64,000 bases of DNA from Coffea arabica (GCF_036785885.1 NC_092320.1:15315557-15379556); one strand, 5' to 3'. Positions 1 through 10,804 are shown, numbered from the stretch's first letter. The notes: generated by a model not told the origin, from the letters alone. Program-made: numbers and translations.

Positions 1-22
1 GAGAAGCAAAAATGCTCAGTAT

Positions 23-505
23 AAAACTTCACAAGTTTGATGAATTTCATGGTAAGTACTCAATGCAACAATAATCTTTCTTGGGAAACAAGAAACATAT
101 CCTTTACAACAAATTACTACCATCACAGAATGTGTGTAGCGGAATCTTTCGAATTGTCTAGTTTTTCATGGATATTATTACCAGCTAATAGAGCAATTCG
201 GAGGCATTCTTGGCCTACTTTGAAGATAGTCAAAGATGAGTTTTTAGGATGAATCTGATATCTATGACGTGGATAAGACAGGAGGAATAATCAAAGGGCT
301 AAATTTTGTCCAGAAAACCAGATCTGAAAATGAGTGGAGGCTGGCATTTTCTGGACAAGTGATAGGCTGGTTTTGGTCCATTAATCTAATTTAGTAGGAA
401 TTTTTTTTTACTAAATGCCCTCCTAGAGTTGGAAATCTGAATCGTATATATGGATTCTACGCGCCAGGCACATGACTATGATCATTGTTTAATCTCAGTT
501 GTGAT
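23..505. repeat. Direct repeat copy A, upstream of kelch-like gene
   Basis: This stretch is repeated, diverged by substitutions and small indels, at about 4982-5424 in the same orientation. Shared blocks include 'tttcttgggaaacaag', 'atctgatatctatgacgt', 'gaggctggcattttctgg' and 'atgatcattgtttaatctc'. Similarity stops near 505, where the copies diverge abruptly. The left limit may lie outside the window. No coding potential is seen. The two copies bracket the 1840-4045 gene, which suggests an old tandem duplication of the locus. Confidence 0.85.
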
Positions 506-572
506 TAGACAACAATTCCACAATCAATTTTCCTAATCTATTTTAATTCCTCTGGCCGTTGGACAATCTCAC

Positions 573-757
573 TCAAATAGCTTCGGGTATTCTATAAATT
601 AAATTTCATTGAAATCATCAATTGCTTTCTCGTTTTTATGTTTTTCTGTAGTATTTGATTAGAGAAAACTCAAATCGCTTTAGGTATTCTATAAATTAAA
701 TTTCATTAAACTTTCTCAATTGCTTTCTCATTTTTATGTTTTTTTGTATTTGATTAT
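573..757. repeat. 97-bp tandem duplication
   Basis: Two diverged units with a 97-bp period begin at 573 and 670. Both contain 'ggtattctataaattaaat', then 'caattgctttctc' and 'tttttatgttttt'. It is non-coding and lies upstream of the hAT insertion in the far promoter of the kelch-like gene. Confidence 0.8.
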
Positions 758-789
758 TTTTTCTCTAGTAGGTACACATACTTATCTTC

Positions 790-852
790 TTTGAATTTTT
801 TTTTTCACTGTAAGTAAGATTCAAAGCCGACTTACATGTTAAAAAGGGACTT
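790..852 (-). repeat. SINE-like fragment, 3' part
   Basis: 'tttcactgtaagt', 'gattcaaa' and 'aaagggactt' occur here in the same order as at 61605-61690. On the minus strand this reads as a tRNA-like B-box remnant followed by a short A-rich tail. The hAT element at 861 begins immediately to the right, so this copy is interrupted. Assignment to a SINE family is inference. Confidence 0.4.
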
Positions 853-860
853 ACCATGAA

Positions 861-1622
861 TAGGGATGGCAATGGGGCGCGGGGGCTCACGGGGCGGGGG
901 CTGGGGCGGGGGGAATTTTTCCCCTCGCTTAGAAACGGGGCGGGGGGCGGGGGAGTATACCCCCGCCCCGCCACCCGCAAAACAAAAAAAATTGTATATA
1001 TATAAATATATATAAATGACTATATATTATATGTAAGTTAATTAGTTATAAACTTATGATAATGATATTATTAGTTAGATGTATTATATAATGTATATTA
1101 GTTTATGTAATATAATTGATATTATCAATTATATGAATAATTATACATGTCTACTAATAGAATTTATTAATTAGTTATACTAAATTTACTAATACATTTA
1201 TACTAAATTTCTAATTACACTTAATAGAATAACACTTTTTTCTCAAAAAAAAAGCACAAACACAATGATGAATTAGTGATTGCATTTGTACTAAAAGTGA
1301 AAATTTGACTATTTTAGTTATATTTATTTCATCATATTGGATTGTATTCAAATAACTTCTGTTTGATTGTTTTTATGAGTTTCAATTGTAAAATTACAAT
1401 GAATAATAATTTGGTGATGTGTTGATATTTTAGTACTTGATTATTTATTAAAATTTAATTATAATAAAATTATATAATAAAATTTTATTAACCCCGCGGG
1501 GCACCCGCAGGGGAAGCGGGGGAAGGCGGGGCGGGGCGGGGCGGGGGGAGCAAGAGGCGGGGGACGGGACGGGGGACGGGGGAGGAGTCCCCCGCCCCAA
1601 CCCCGCCCCGTTGCCATCCCTG
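861..1622. mobile_element. Non-autonomous hAT-type transposon, 762 bp
   Basis: The terminal inverted repeats are 'tagggatggcaatggggcg' on the left and the complement of 'gttgccatccctg' on the right. A perfect 8-bp target-site duplication 'accatgaa' flanks it at 853-860 and 1623-1630. The ends are extremely GC-rich (G-runs at 874-960, mixed runs at 1490-1610) while the core is AT-rich. Eight-bp duplications and Y-A-G-G-G-type termini are hAT hallmarks. No transposase is encoded; the proline-rich frames crossing the ends are composition artefacts. The right end lies 10 bp from a TATA-like motif. Confidence 0.93.
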
Positions 1623-1625
1623 ACC

Positions 1626-1725
1626 ATGAACATATAAAAACAGAGACCCGACTCTCGCAACCCCTGACCTATAGTCAAAGATTTACTTACTATGAACATA
1701 TAAAAACAGAGACCCGACTCTCGCA
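1626..1725 (+). promoter_or_regulatory. Duplicated proximal promoter with two TATA boxes
   Basis: The segment 'atgaacatataaaaacag' followed by 'acccgactctcgca' occurs at 1626 and again at 1692, a 66-bp period. Each copy carries TATAAAAA, at 1633-1640 and 1699-1706. The start codon at 1840 lies about 140 bp beyond the second TATA. The first copy has the hAT element directly upstream; the second has the uninterrupted junction. Confidence 0.65.
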
Positions 1726-1768
1726 GCACCTATCAGAGGTTTTGGTGTCAAACGCAGTAAAAGTGGTT

Positions 1769-1777
1769 AAACCCTAA
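1769..1777 (+). promoter_or_regulatory. Telo-box in leader or proximal promoter
   Basis: AAACCCTAA matches the plant telo-box, an element often found near the transcription start of highly expressed plant genes. It lies 63 bp downstream of the second TATA box and 63 bp before the start codon. Function here is inferred from the motif only. Confidence 0.4.
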
Positions 1778-1831
1778 AAGTTTTACGCCGTCTATAGATA
1801 GGGAGAGACATTTCCCCAGTTGCACCTCACT

Positions 1832-1840
1832 ATGGTTTGA
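1832..1840 (+). promoter_or_regulatory. Minimal uORF overlapping the main start codon
   Basis: ATG GTT TGA encodes a two-residue upstream ORF. Its stop overlaps the main start by one base: the A of TGA at 1840 is the A of the main ATG. If the mRNA begins after the TATA box at 1699 this uORF is in the leader and could lower translation or require reinitiation. A second in-frame ATG follows at 1849. Confidence 0.5.
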
Positions 1841-4045
1841 TGACCACGATGGGGAGGAGCAGGTCACCACCAGCCGGTAAGCTGAGGAACAAACGGCAGA
1901 CGAAGAAAGCAAGCGTTGCTGATCCCTTGGTAGAAGAGAGATCATGCATCTATTTTCTTGCGGAGGAGGAATGTGATTATCCTCACCAAAAAGAGTTTTG
2001 GTTTGCAATTGATTTAAATGCTGCCAACAGGAAAGGTGGCTACGGCAGCGGGCGTGCAGGTACTGGTCTTTGTGCTCGGAAACTGGAGATGCGATATCCA
2101 CTCCAAGGCGTCCACCTTGTTACTTTCGGATCATATACGACCCTGATTTACGGTTTGGGAGGCTCAATCTTCGTGCCTGACCCATCGTGTCCTCGCATTG
2201 AACGCCAGAAAATCTTGCGCTCCATCTACTTCCACGATACCGCAAATCCGGCGAGGGGGTGGTTCAAAGGTCCTGATATGATTGCAACCAGACGTAAGCC
2301 CCGTCACCAAATAGTTGACGGCAAGCTTTGCGTGCTGGGAGGCGTAGCCTTATCTGATGATGAATTGGATTGTTGTGATCAACCTCGTTATGTATGGGGT
2401 GAGTATCTGGATTTGTCGCTGCCCTTTTCGGAATGGAAATGGCATCCACTGGATGTACCACCTGGCGACTCTGGCGGCCTCCTTTCGGAGTGGGAATCTC
2501 TCTCAGCCTCTAAGTTTCCTGTCATGAAGGGAAAATTTGATCCCCAGCGCCACGTCTTGGCTCACATAGGTTGGCCTCAGCAAATTACTGTATGCTATGA
2601 TGTCCATAGTAAATTATTGAGAAGAGTTTCTGATTCTGGTGCGCTGAGCTCGTATGTTGGGCACGCCATGTTTGTGGACGGCCACTACGTATTCATACCT
2701 GACGCAACAGCCGTGGTAGCCATCGGGGTGTTTCACGACCACAAAGAGGCGCTCTCAGTACCTTGGTTCCACGGTTTTGTCCAGGGTATGTATGGAAATT
2801 GTGGTCGCCTTCCTCCTCCTCGTTATCTTGGTCCTGATGGTTGGCCTATTATTCCCGAAGACCCTGATGCATTTCTGCTCGTGCCAATTGCTCCCTTTAA
2901 ATATGCTACGCTTTGGTCCCCTCATGTCAATCGAGATCAAGAGAAAGAGAAATCCTGTGTTGTTAGATTGTCTGTGTTCGCTGCTTCTCCTCCTGCCTCT
3001 CCTCGTCTCCATAGCACCATTTTGCGTTCTCGCCTTGAGGTATCAGATGAGCATCTTGAGCTGGGGTTGCCTGCGAATGTACACATTTTAGCAGCTGTTG
3101 CAGTGTGAGCTTCTTGCGGCTATGACACTTATATTTTTGTTTTCTATCATAGTTAATCTTTTGGTCCGGCTATAACCTATTGACTTTGTTTCTCTGGGGA
3201 CACATTGCTGTTCATATATATCAGCGCTGATTATGCTTCGGTGTATTTTTTTTCTTCTTCATGGAATTCGAAAGTCTAGCCTGGACCATGAAAAGGATGC
3301 AAGGTCTGCTTGATTCTTGTCATTTCTCACTGGATTTCTTTAATTGCAGACTCCCTTCTTACCCGTCAACGCATGACCTACCCAAGAATGATGTTTTGAC
3401 AGAAGCAGCAGTCAACGAGGTGAGTGACAATCTCTTTTAGTTCAATTCTGTACGGACGTGGGGTGGCAAGTGTGTAAATGGATACACATAGCGGATCCTA
3501 TGCTTGTAGTTTTGGTATAGGATGCATAAAGAATTACTAATTAACCCCACAGTCAATTTTTGAACAATGATTGCTCCGTTTCTTTTAAACTCTCAGTTTG
3601 ATTGTTCAGCCTTCACAGAAGGGTAGAAAAGGAGAATGGAAAGAACTTTGTGTCCCCCTCCCAAAAAAAATTTCTGGGGAAAAGAGCACTGAAGAAAAAT
3701 GTACTGCAGGAGTTTTGTAGTATAACTTGCTATTTTTAGGAGTTTTTGTAGAAAAGTATATTGTAGAGGATTGATATATATGAGATAAAAAAATATTTGA
3801 AAAATGTATTCACGAAAAATATAAAAATTTTTCTATGTTTCTGCTCTTAGTTTCTTTTCTTTTAATTGTGGAAAGTGTTGTTACTTAATGCGCTCCCTTT
3901 GAGTTAGTGTGAGAGAGATGTAGACCATTCAGAGGACGCTCCATTCTTATCAACCACTTGGCCTGCCGAATTTTGCAATGAATTATGGCCAGAAAATGCT
4001 TCTGATGCAGTATGTGTAGGAGATGAGAATGTTCTGCTGGCCTAG
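1840..4045 (+). CDS. Kelch-like beta-propeller protein, plant-specific, function unknown
   Basis: Proposed exons are 1840-3104, 3350-3419 and 3908-4045, giving 490 aa. Exon 1 is long and clearly coding. It has a basic N-terminus (residues 14-23, rich in K/R, possible nuclear signal) and then kelch-style blades: 'GLGGSIFVPDP' near 110, 'VDGKLCVLGG' near 165, and 'SSYVGHAMFVDGHYVFIPD' near 275. No F-box is visible before the blades. Read unspliced, the frame ends at 3108 (422 aa). However, a GTGAGC donor just before that stop, an acceptor at 3349 and another at 3907 join two further open exons in phase to a TAG at 4043-4045, so I prefer the spliced form. It resembles the kelch/galactose-oxidase-like proteins expanded in some asterids; partners and role are unknown. 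Alternative: both forms exist. Confidence 0.72.
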
Positions 4046-4981
4046 ACAATGAGTTTGTCTTCTGGACTTTAAAGATGCCATATATTTCTTCACCACCATT
4101 TTTCTGTAAGTCTTCACCACCCTCTATATTTGTTAATGCATATTTTGATGGGGCAGCTGTTCCAATTCTTTTTCTGTTTTTTTTTTTTTTTTTATGTGGT
4201 TGATCAAAAACTATTCTTTGTTAAGAATTTTTACAACTGTCCAGTTACTCAGCTTAGTTGATAGTCAAATTGGAGGCAGTAAAATTAAGTTAATCACAGC
4301 TATTTGAAAACCCTAATAACTGGAATTGAATTGATACCCACCTACCTTTTTTTGTTCTTTGCCCAGGGGACAAGCAGCATGGAGATGGACTAGGGCTTAA
4401 GGATCACTAGTATATCTGAGTCTCAGCATGTAAATATGTCTTGTTGACTATGACGGACGTTCACCTTTTGCCTATGTGCTTTTTGATGAATCAATTAGAG
4501 CTTATGGCATGGTAGATTGGTTTTATGTTTCGTGTCTTTTTCTTAATATGCTTCAGGCTTATTGACAAGTCCAGCAACCCTACACTCTATCCAAGGGAAG
4601 CCATATCTATCTCCTCCATCGGGTTTCAAGGTCGATCTCAGTCCAACCATAACTAATTCATCCATCAAACAACACCTTTGATTGATCACAATTCAACATG
4701 GGGAAGAATAAAAAGTGACAAAGGAACCCCTAATATATATGGCGGGGTAGATTGGTTTTGAAACCGTCCGTTTGCATTTGGTCCAAATTCTAGCAAAAAA
4801 AAAAAAAAAAACTATTGATTGAATATCAATTCATAATGTTCTTCAAGTATAATTGATTATACGCAAGAATTCCTGCTTAAAAAATTGAATTTTACTTACT
4901 AGTGGACCACAACCATCTCAATTTGTTAGGGAAGCCAATGCATGTAGCAAATGGGCTAATTATGATGAAGGACAAAATCCT
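3110..4981. other. Introns 1-2, 3' UTR and downstream spacer of kelch-like gene
   Basis: Outside exons 2 and 3 of the preceding gene this region is AT-rich and non-coding. It includes a repeat-family fragment around 3710-3830 whose core resembles 'tattgtagaggattgatata', related to copies near 58.85 kb and 63.1-63.35 kb. Homopolymer runs occur at 4178-4193 and 4796-4810. No further gene is seen up to the repeat at 4982. Confidence 0.5.
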
Positions 4982-5424
4982 TACAAAACTTCACAAGTTG
5001 ATGAATTTCACGGTAAATTCTTAATGCAACAATATCTTTCTTGGGAAACAAGAACATGTCCTTCGCAACAAATGACTACATCATAGAATGTGTGTAGTGG
5101 AATTTTTTGAATTGTCTAATTTTTCCTCGATACTATTTATTCGACAATTTTGAAGATAGCCAAAGATGAGTTTTTAGGCTGAATCTGATATCTATGACGT
5201 AGATAAGACAGGAGGAATCAAAGGGGTCCAAAAACCAGATTTGAAAAAGAGCGGAGGCTGGCATTTTCTGGAGAAGTGATAGGCTGGTTTTGGTCAATTC
5301 ATCAAATTTAGCAGGACAAAATTTTTTTTCTAAAGGTCCTCCCAGAGTTGGAAATCTGAATCATATATTTGGATTCTACGTGCCACGCACATGACTATGA
5401 TCATTGTTTAATCTCAGTTGTGAT
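4982..5424. repeat. Direct repeat copy B, downstream of kelch-like gene
   Basis: This is the diverged second copy of the 23-505 sequence in the same orientation, ending at 'atctcagttgtgatgagg'. Its right boundary matches that of copy A within a few bases. It begins about 0.94 kb after the stop of the kelch-like gene. Non-coding. Confidence 0.85.
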
Positions 5425-6160
5425 GAGGATTGCAGCGAAGTCAGGGCTGAATGGCCTCATAGTCAATAAACGGCCGGTCACATGCTCATCAGCTGCTTCC
5501 AAGTTCCAAGCTGGTAAACAATTAGGATAAAGATTAAGCTATGTCACCATTCAGAATTAGCACGATTGATGGCTAGACGAGAAATCAGGGGAGGCAAAAG
5601 GCTAGCATGCTGCTGCACCGTAGCTCCGAATTTGCTTGAAGTCCTAATTGTTAATATTCTCAAGAAAACATGCCATCCTCTACTTCCCATTCCAAACTGA
5701 TATCAAGATTCGATGTACATTTCCGATTGTAGCTGTAACAAAATTCATCAGCTTACCCTTTATAGAGACAGATAATAGCTCCGCATGCATCTCATAATGA
5801 TGCTACTATTTGTCATTTCAAAAAGCTAAAAAATGTAACGAAAATTTAGAACTAATGATAAAACATTTTTGGCGAAAACATCATCTAATTGTACTATTGT
5901 ACTTTGGGATCCCATCATGCCTCATGTCCATGGTGGTTATATACCTAGTCTAATGTTGACTGAAGTTACGATTGGAACAAACAACGGTCGGGACAACACT
6001 AAGAAGCAAACATATAGACCTCTTAAAATATTAAAACTTCACGATCCGAAATGAGACAATGTCTCTATGGTGGGTGTTTGATTATTTAAACCTAAGAAGC
6101 ATTTAGTACTATAGAGGTAATGGTCAATCACGTGGAGCAAGCCAACATGCATGCTGCCCA
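5425..6160. other. Intergenic promoter region of the small-peptide gene
   Basis: No credible ORF with an ATG start and family resemblance is present. The only long open frame (5869-6054) begins with TTG and has no recognisable features. The stretch probably contains upstream control sequence of the 6235 gene. Confidence 0.4.
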
Positions 6161-6167
6161 TATAAAT
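6160..6167 (+). promoter_or_regulatory. TATA box of small secreted-peptide gene
   Basis: ATATAAATTTAT lies about 70 bp upstream of the ATG at 6235, a normal plant spacing for a short leader. Its position supports the downstream ORF as a transcribed gene. Confidence 0.55.
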
Positions 6168-6234
6168 TTATTTTCCCCGTCTTTCATCACTTAGAAGCTT
6201 TCATTCCTTTCACTTGGCGAAACCAATCGTCCCA

Positions 6235-6510
6235 ATGAAAATCAAACTCAGATTTTTAGCTGCTGTTTTTGCACTAATTTTCCTTCACATTCTTATGGGC
6301 TCATCACTTTTCCTGCATACGGATCACCCAGCCGCTGCTCTTTCAAGATCAGGGAGAAGCCATTCGAGGAAGCTTTTGCATAGTTCTATGGCTACGGTGC
6401 AAACAAGTCCGCAAAAGCTCAGTGGAGCAGCCAAAGGACAGCCCAAGAAAGCTGTGGAGCAAAGCGTGAGGAAGACACCTCCAAGCACTTTCAACCCCAT
6501 TCAGAACTAA
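6235..6510 (+). CDS. Small secreted signalling-peptide precursor candidate
   Basis: This 91-aa ORF begins at the first ATG after a TATA box. The open frame extends further upstream, but only to a TTG. Residues 1-30 form a signal peptide: a basic start, then a hydrophobic stretch (FLAAVFALIFLHILMG) and a serine-rich cleavage region. The middle is basic and hydrophilic with no cysteines. The last 12 residues, KTPPSTFNPIQN, look like a processed plant peptide hormone. From the C-terminus N-P-I-x-N matches the TDIF class of CLE peptides (NPISN), while P-P-S matches the IDA core (PPSAPSKRHN), but the CLE glycine is replaced by threonine. Known families work as apoplastic ligands of LRR receptor kinases. 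Which family this belongs to, or whether it is a separate one, cannot be settled by reading alone. Confidence 0.6.
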   Translation: MKIKLRFLAAVFALIFLHILMGSSLFLHTDHPAAALSRSGRSHSRKLLHSSMATVQTSPQKLSGAAKGQPKKAVEQSVRKTPPSTFNPIQN

Positions 6511-9500
6511 TTTGGCCTGCAAGAGCTTTCTGATCGAGCAAGTCATAAGGGATGAACTCTTCACTTTTTCTTCTCGTCCTAATTGTTTTCTGTTGGAATC
6601 ACATTTCTGTTCTATTCATGATTTTATTTGTCGTCCTAATTAATGCTTATTAGATCTAATTCTGTTTTGTTGAATGTCTACGTGTAGGGAAGTTCTTGAA
6701 AAATTCTTAAATAGACAGGTTCTTTGCGATCTTCGTGTATCAAACGTTTGTATACTTGTATTCTACAAGGTGTATATTATTAAGGATGCAAGTTTTCAAT
6801 GTGTGATCTTTTTATGGTACTGGTCTATGTAGGAATTTTGCTGGCAAGACACAAATAGATTATGGTTCTTGATAAGATGCTTCAAAAAGTTCTGCATTAA
6901 TTCCTTTTTCTTTTCGTTGTACTAACTAATGAAGAACTTGATCAAACTGCTGCTATTGTGTGAAATCCTACAGCGAAAGATTTATTACTAACTGGACATC
7001 TTAATCCAGCTTTTTTCTTGGGAATGAATGGAAAGTATACCAGAAGTTCAAAGTTTTGTCTTATGAGTTTAAATAATTAAGACTAATTAACAAGAGATAT
7101 AGGGGAAGTGCATTGCACATTGATCATCCTCTTCTTATTTTATTACGTCCTCAAAGGTTTTTTGTTTTTACCTCATGAATTGCTGCCATACATACATAGG
7201 GTAAGAGACATCATATTGTAGGAGAGCGAAATATTACATTGACATTTTACTTTTCTCCTCTGTATCCCCAAGGAAATGCCAGCAAAAATTTTCCAGAAAA
7301 AAAAAAAGCACTAAAACCAAGTTTTATTGGGCTGAAATGCTTCCAATTTTGAGAAACAACTAGTAACTTCTAGCAATATGTGGTTGTCCAGAAAAACAAA
7401 TTGTGTATGCCATAACTTTTCAACAACTAAAAGGAGGTTGCAAATTAGTCCATGTTGGTAGTTGGTTCACATCTGATTGAAACGAAAGTGGTCTTTAATG
7501 CAGACATTTATGCTGCTTTTAAGAAATAGGGGCGCCGTTTTGAGTAGTATTAATTAATGGAGCTGAAGCCCAACTGCTCCATGTGAGATGGTGAGAGAGA
7601 GCTAATATAATCAGTCAAGACAGTCAAGAGACTCAAGACAAGTAGAACCTATCTCACCTTTTAGGTGCAATAGTACTATTGCCTTTACAAGCCAAAAGGT
7701 TATTCATACATAATACGCAAAAAGATATTTTTTTTTTTGGAAGTAGGAAAATACGCAATTTGTTTATTCTCTATGAGATATGAAATATGTAAACAATTAA
7801 GTGCTGGTAGAATCTACTTAGTAGGATTCCTAGAAAGTTGATTAAATAGATTCTTCCTCCCTTCTTTTTTGGCACAAAAAAAAAAGAAAGTAAAATTCAA
7901 TGGAAGTCTTACTTTGGTCTTGTGCAAGAGTCATTCGATCATTGTAGAACTATATGTTTTACATTTTAGAGAGCTTACAAATCATCTTGATAATCTTCTG
8001 CATCGATTTACAAAAGTCAACCAAAAATTCATTGAAAACAAAAGAACTAGTATAGAGTTTTTATCACCACCGACCCAGATGGGTGTCTACGCACCCGCCG
8101 GCAAACTTTGTGAGAAAAATCTAATTTTTTTTAATCTCTTGACCTATGCCTTAAAGTTCTCTTCGTGAATGTCTAGGAGCAGTTGGTTAGATTTTATTTA
8201 TTTATTTTTCAGTGGAACTCCTAATGGTTATTGTTCGTGAAAGTTTACTAAATAAATGCTACAACTTCCAAATCATGTTATTGCTTAAAAACACACAAAA
8301 AAAAGTAAAGATATTGTCTAAGCTTTCCCTTGATGGTTTTTTTTTTTTAAATTAAAAAAAACCATGATTAATTGCTTAAGACATTGAGCTTTCAACGCTT
8401 TCCACCAAAAATTCTTAATATGGAGCCGAAATCTTGGCCCGCTTAAACCAGACATGGTTAACATGTAGTGCAGGTCCGGCGGACATATTCCTTTCGTTAA
8501 AAAAGCATCGGCGCATGCGAATATTGGGCCAAAGCCCGCATGGCAAATATCTGGACTAATCAACCAATCCAAGGTTACGATTTTCTAATCCACACTGACA
8601 AAAGGTAAGTACCACAAATCCACAATATATAATATCAGGATGCAAAACGAATTTCCACCATATGTTGAAAATAATATGCTCCAATGACTGGAGAGTTGGC
8701 CGAACAAATTCAAGACAAATGGTTTCTCAGCAAGATTTTTGAAGAAGTCCAATTTGTCTTGTTGGCCAATTTACCCACCTCCCCTCACACTTAAATGTGA
8801 TCATCAAGAGATTTTTCCTGGACTTTGGCTTTAAAACAAGGAAGAAAGCTGAAGAATAGTGCCCTAGAAAATTTGTGTATGTGTCGAAACAAGAAACAAA
8901 TAGAAAAAAAAAACAATAATCTTGGCAGTTATGTAAAACAATAATCCAAAGGGAAGTTTATGTAAAACAATAATCTTGACAGAAAAAAAAAAAATCCAAA
9001 GGGAGTTGAGGAGTTCCACTTGCGTCTCTGTAAATGCAGTTCAAGAAATCTAAGACAAGGAGACCAAAGGAACCAAATCGTGTGCTCCTGATAAGGCACT
9101 CTTTTGCTCTCTCTTCCATGTAAAAGCAAGAAAGAACTTTTGGAATAAAGAGAAGCAGTAGATATAAAAGCATAAAAAAGCATTCTCACCACCGATGCAA
9201 CCCCTTTAATGGTTTGATAAAATATTATTGTATCAAGAAGATAATCATGGCTCAAAAGCATTTCTTTGACTGATGTAACCAAAACAAAAAAATTTTATTT
9301 TTGTTTTCTTTGACAGATGTAAGCTATTTTGTTGCTTCGTGACCAAATAGGATATCATGACACCCCATGATTGGGATTTTGTTGACAAGTTCGCACTTTG
9401 TTTTTGGGTACCTGCCAAACTTTTTTAGGCCTAATTTAAAGTTTTTCGAAGGTTTAATCAGCTGTAGTTTATGAATTTTTCCACTGATAGGATCACTAGT

Positions 9501-10550
9501 TTTACATAGAGTTCTTTATTTTGTCTGATAGTAATCAGATATGCCTAGAGGATTATGTAAGCAAAATCATACTTTCCAGCAAAGTATATATTGAACGTCA
9601 TTTTGATGCATTTACCTCTTTTTTGTGTTCAATTCCTTATTGCTTTATGTTAACTGCAGTATGGCGTTTTCTGTTTGTGTTTGGTTACTCTCCAAACACC
9701 GATTGTGGAAAATTAGATTTACCATGTTTTCGTGATATCATTATTTATATATTTGATGAAACAATTAGTTTATAAAAATGTTTTAAAAAATTTTCTTTGG
9801 TGAAGCTTATTTTTGATATTGGTTAACAGGAGAAGAGTACACAAATTTTGGGTTGGGGGGCAGGGGGGAATAACGAGTACAATCACATCAAAATATAAGA
9901 CAAGAAATCAGTAATGATCAGATAGATAAAAGCTATACTAGCCCACATTGAAACAGTCAAATCTCCTTCCAGTTTTTTTTGTTATACATCAATGGAGATA
10001 AATCAATTCATACTGTAATAGGCAAACTCACGAAAAAAATTTGTGTATTTTCTACGACATGTCTTTTCTTTTACTTTTTTTTTTTTTTTGAAAAAAAAAA
10101 TTCTTCTTGCTTACTAGCTTGTCGTTTTAGTTTGCTCATAGCTCACGCCTACATTTATTTTTCTAAAATACTATTGTAATTAGATTAAAAAAAATTTGTT
10201 TTTGGGGTATTTTGTCATATCACTAAAAACAATATAATTTTTACGACCAAATGACTTGATTTGGTTGAATTTAGTTCTTGAACCAGATCAGATGTAAATC
10301 TTTGACGTCATGGTAGCTAATAGGCTGGCTCAAAATTGTTACTAATTGATGCGAAATGAATAACCAACTGATTATAACGCTTCTCTTTCCTAAGGGAAAA
10401 AAAAAAACAATTATCTTGATGAATCTAAACAAGAATAGCCATCGTGTATAATGAATTTTATGATGCCCTTAGGGCCCTTTTAAAACGAACTAGTGGGTGA
10501 AACACACTCTATGTGTGTGCATATTTTAGGGTAAAAATAAAATAACAATT
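6511..10550. other. Gene-free, AT-rich intergenic region
   Basis: I see no supported gene in this stretch. Open frames are short, low-complexity or start with non-ATG codons. A small imperfect direct repeat lies at 8930-9010 ('tatgtaaaacaataatc' twice, 'atccaaaggga' twice). A G-rich run occurs at 9851-9868. The interval 8380-8580 has a more balanced composition, but no motif or family was recognised. Confidence 0.4.
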
Positions 10551-10564
10551 TAGTTGTAGAATTA

Positions 10565-10804
10565 ATTTTGTATGCACTGTCAATCTATATACTATTATCG
10601 TTAGATATATGACACACGTGTTAAATTTGAATTTAAAATTTAAATTTTACTCATGTATCATTAATCCAACCGTGATAGTATATACACTATCACCGTTTGA
10701 TTCATGACATGTGTGCAAAAGTTGAATTTCAAATTTAAATTTTGCATAGTTATCATTCATCCAACGCTGACTGACAGTATATACACTATTAATGTAGAAA
10801 AGAT
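10565..10804. mobile_element. Tourist-like MITE, compound copy
   Basis: The element has ends of the 'attttgtatgcactg' / 'aaaagat' type and is flanked by tta (10562-10564) and taa (10805-10807). It contains internal end-like sequence 'gatagtatatacactatc' around 10673-10690, so it looks like two related elements fused or nested. It shares the family core 'tatacact' plus AT-rich blocks such as 'aatttaaattt' with copies near 17.1, 30.4 and 61.3 kb. Confidence 0.55.

Noticed and set aside
765-980. Proline-rich ORF on the minus strand
   Set aside because: It lies across the GC-rich end of the hAT element; composition alone explains it. The same holds for the frame at 1448-1729.
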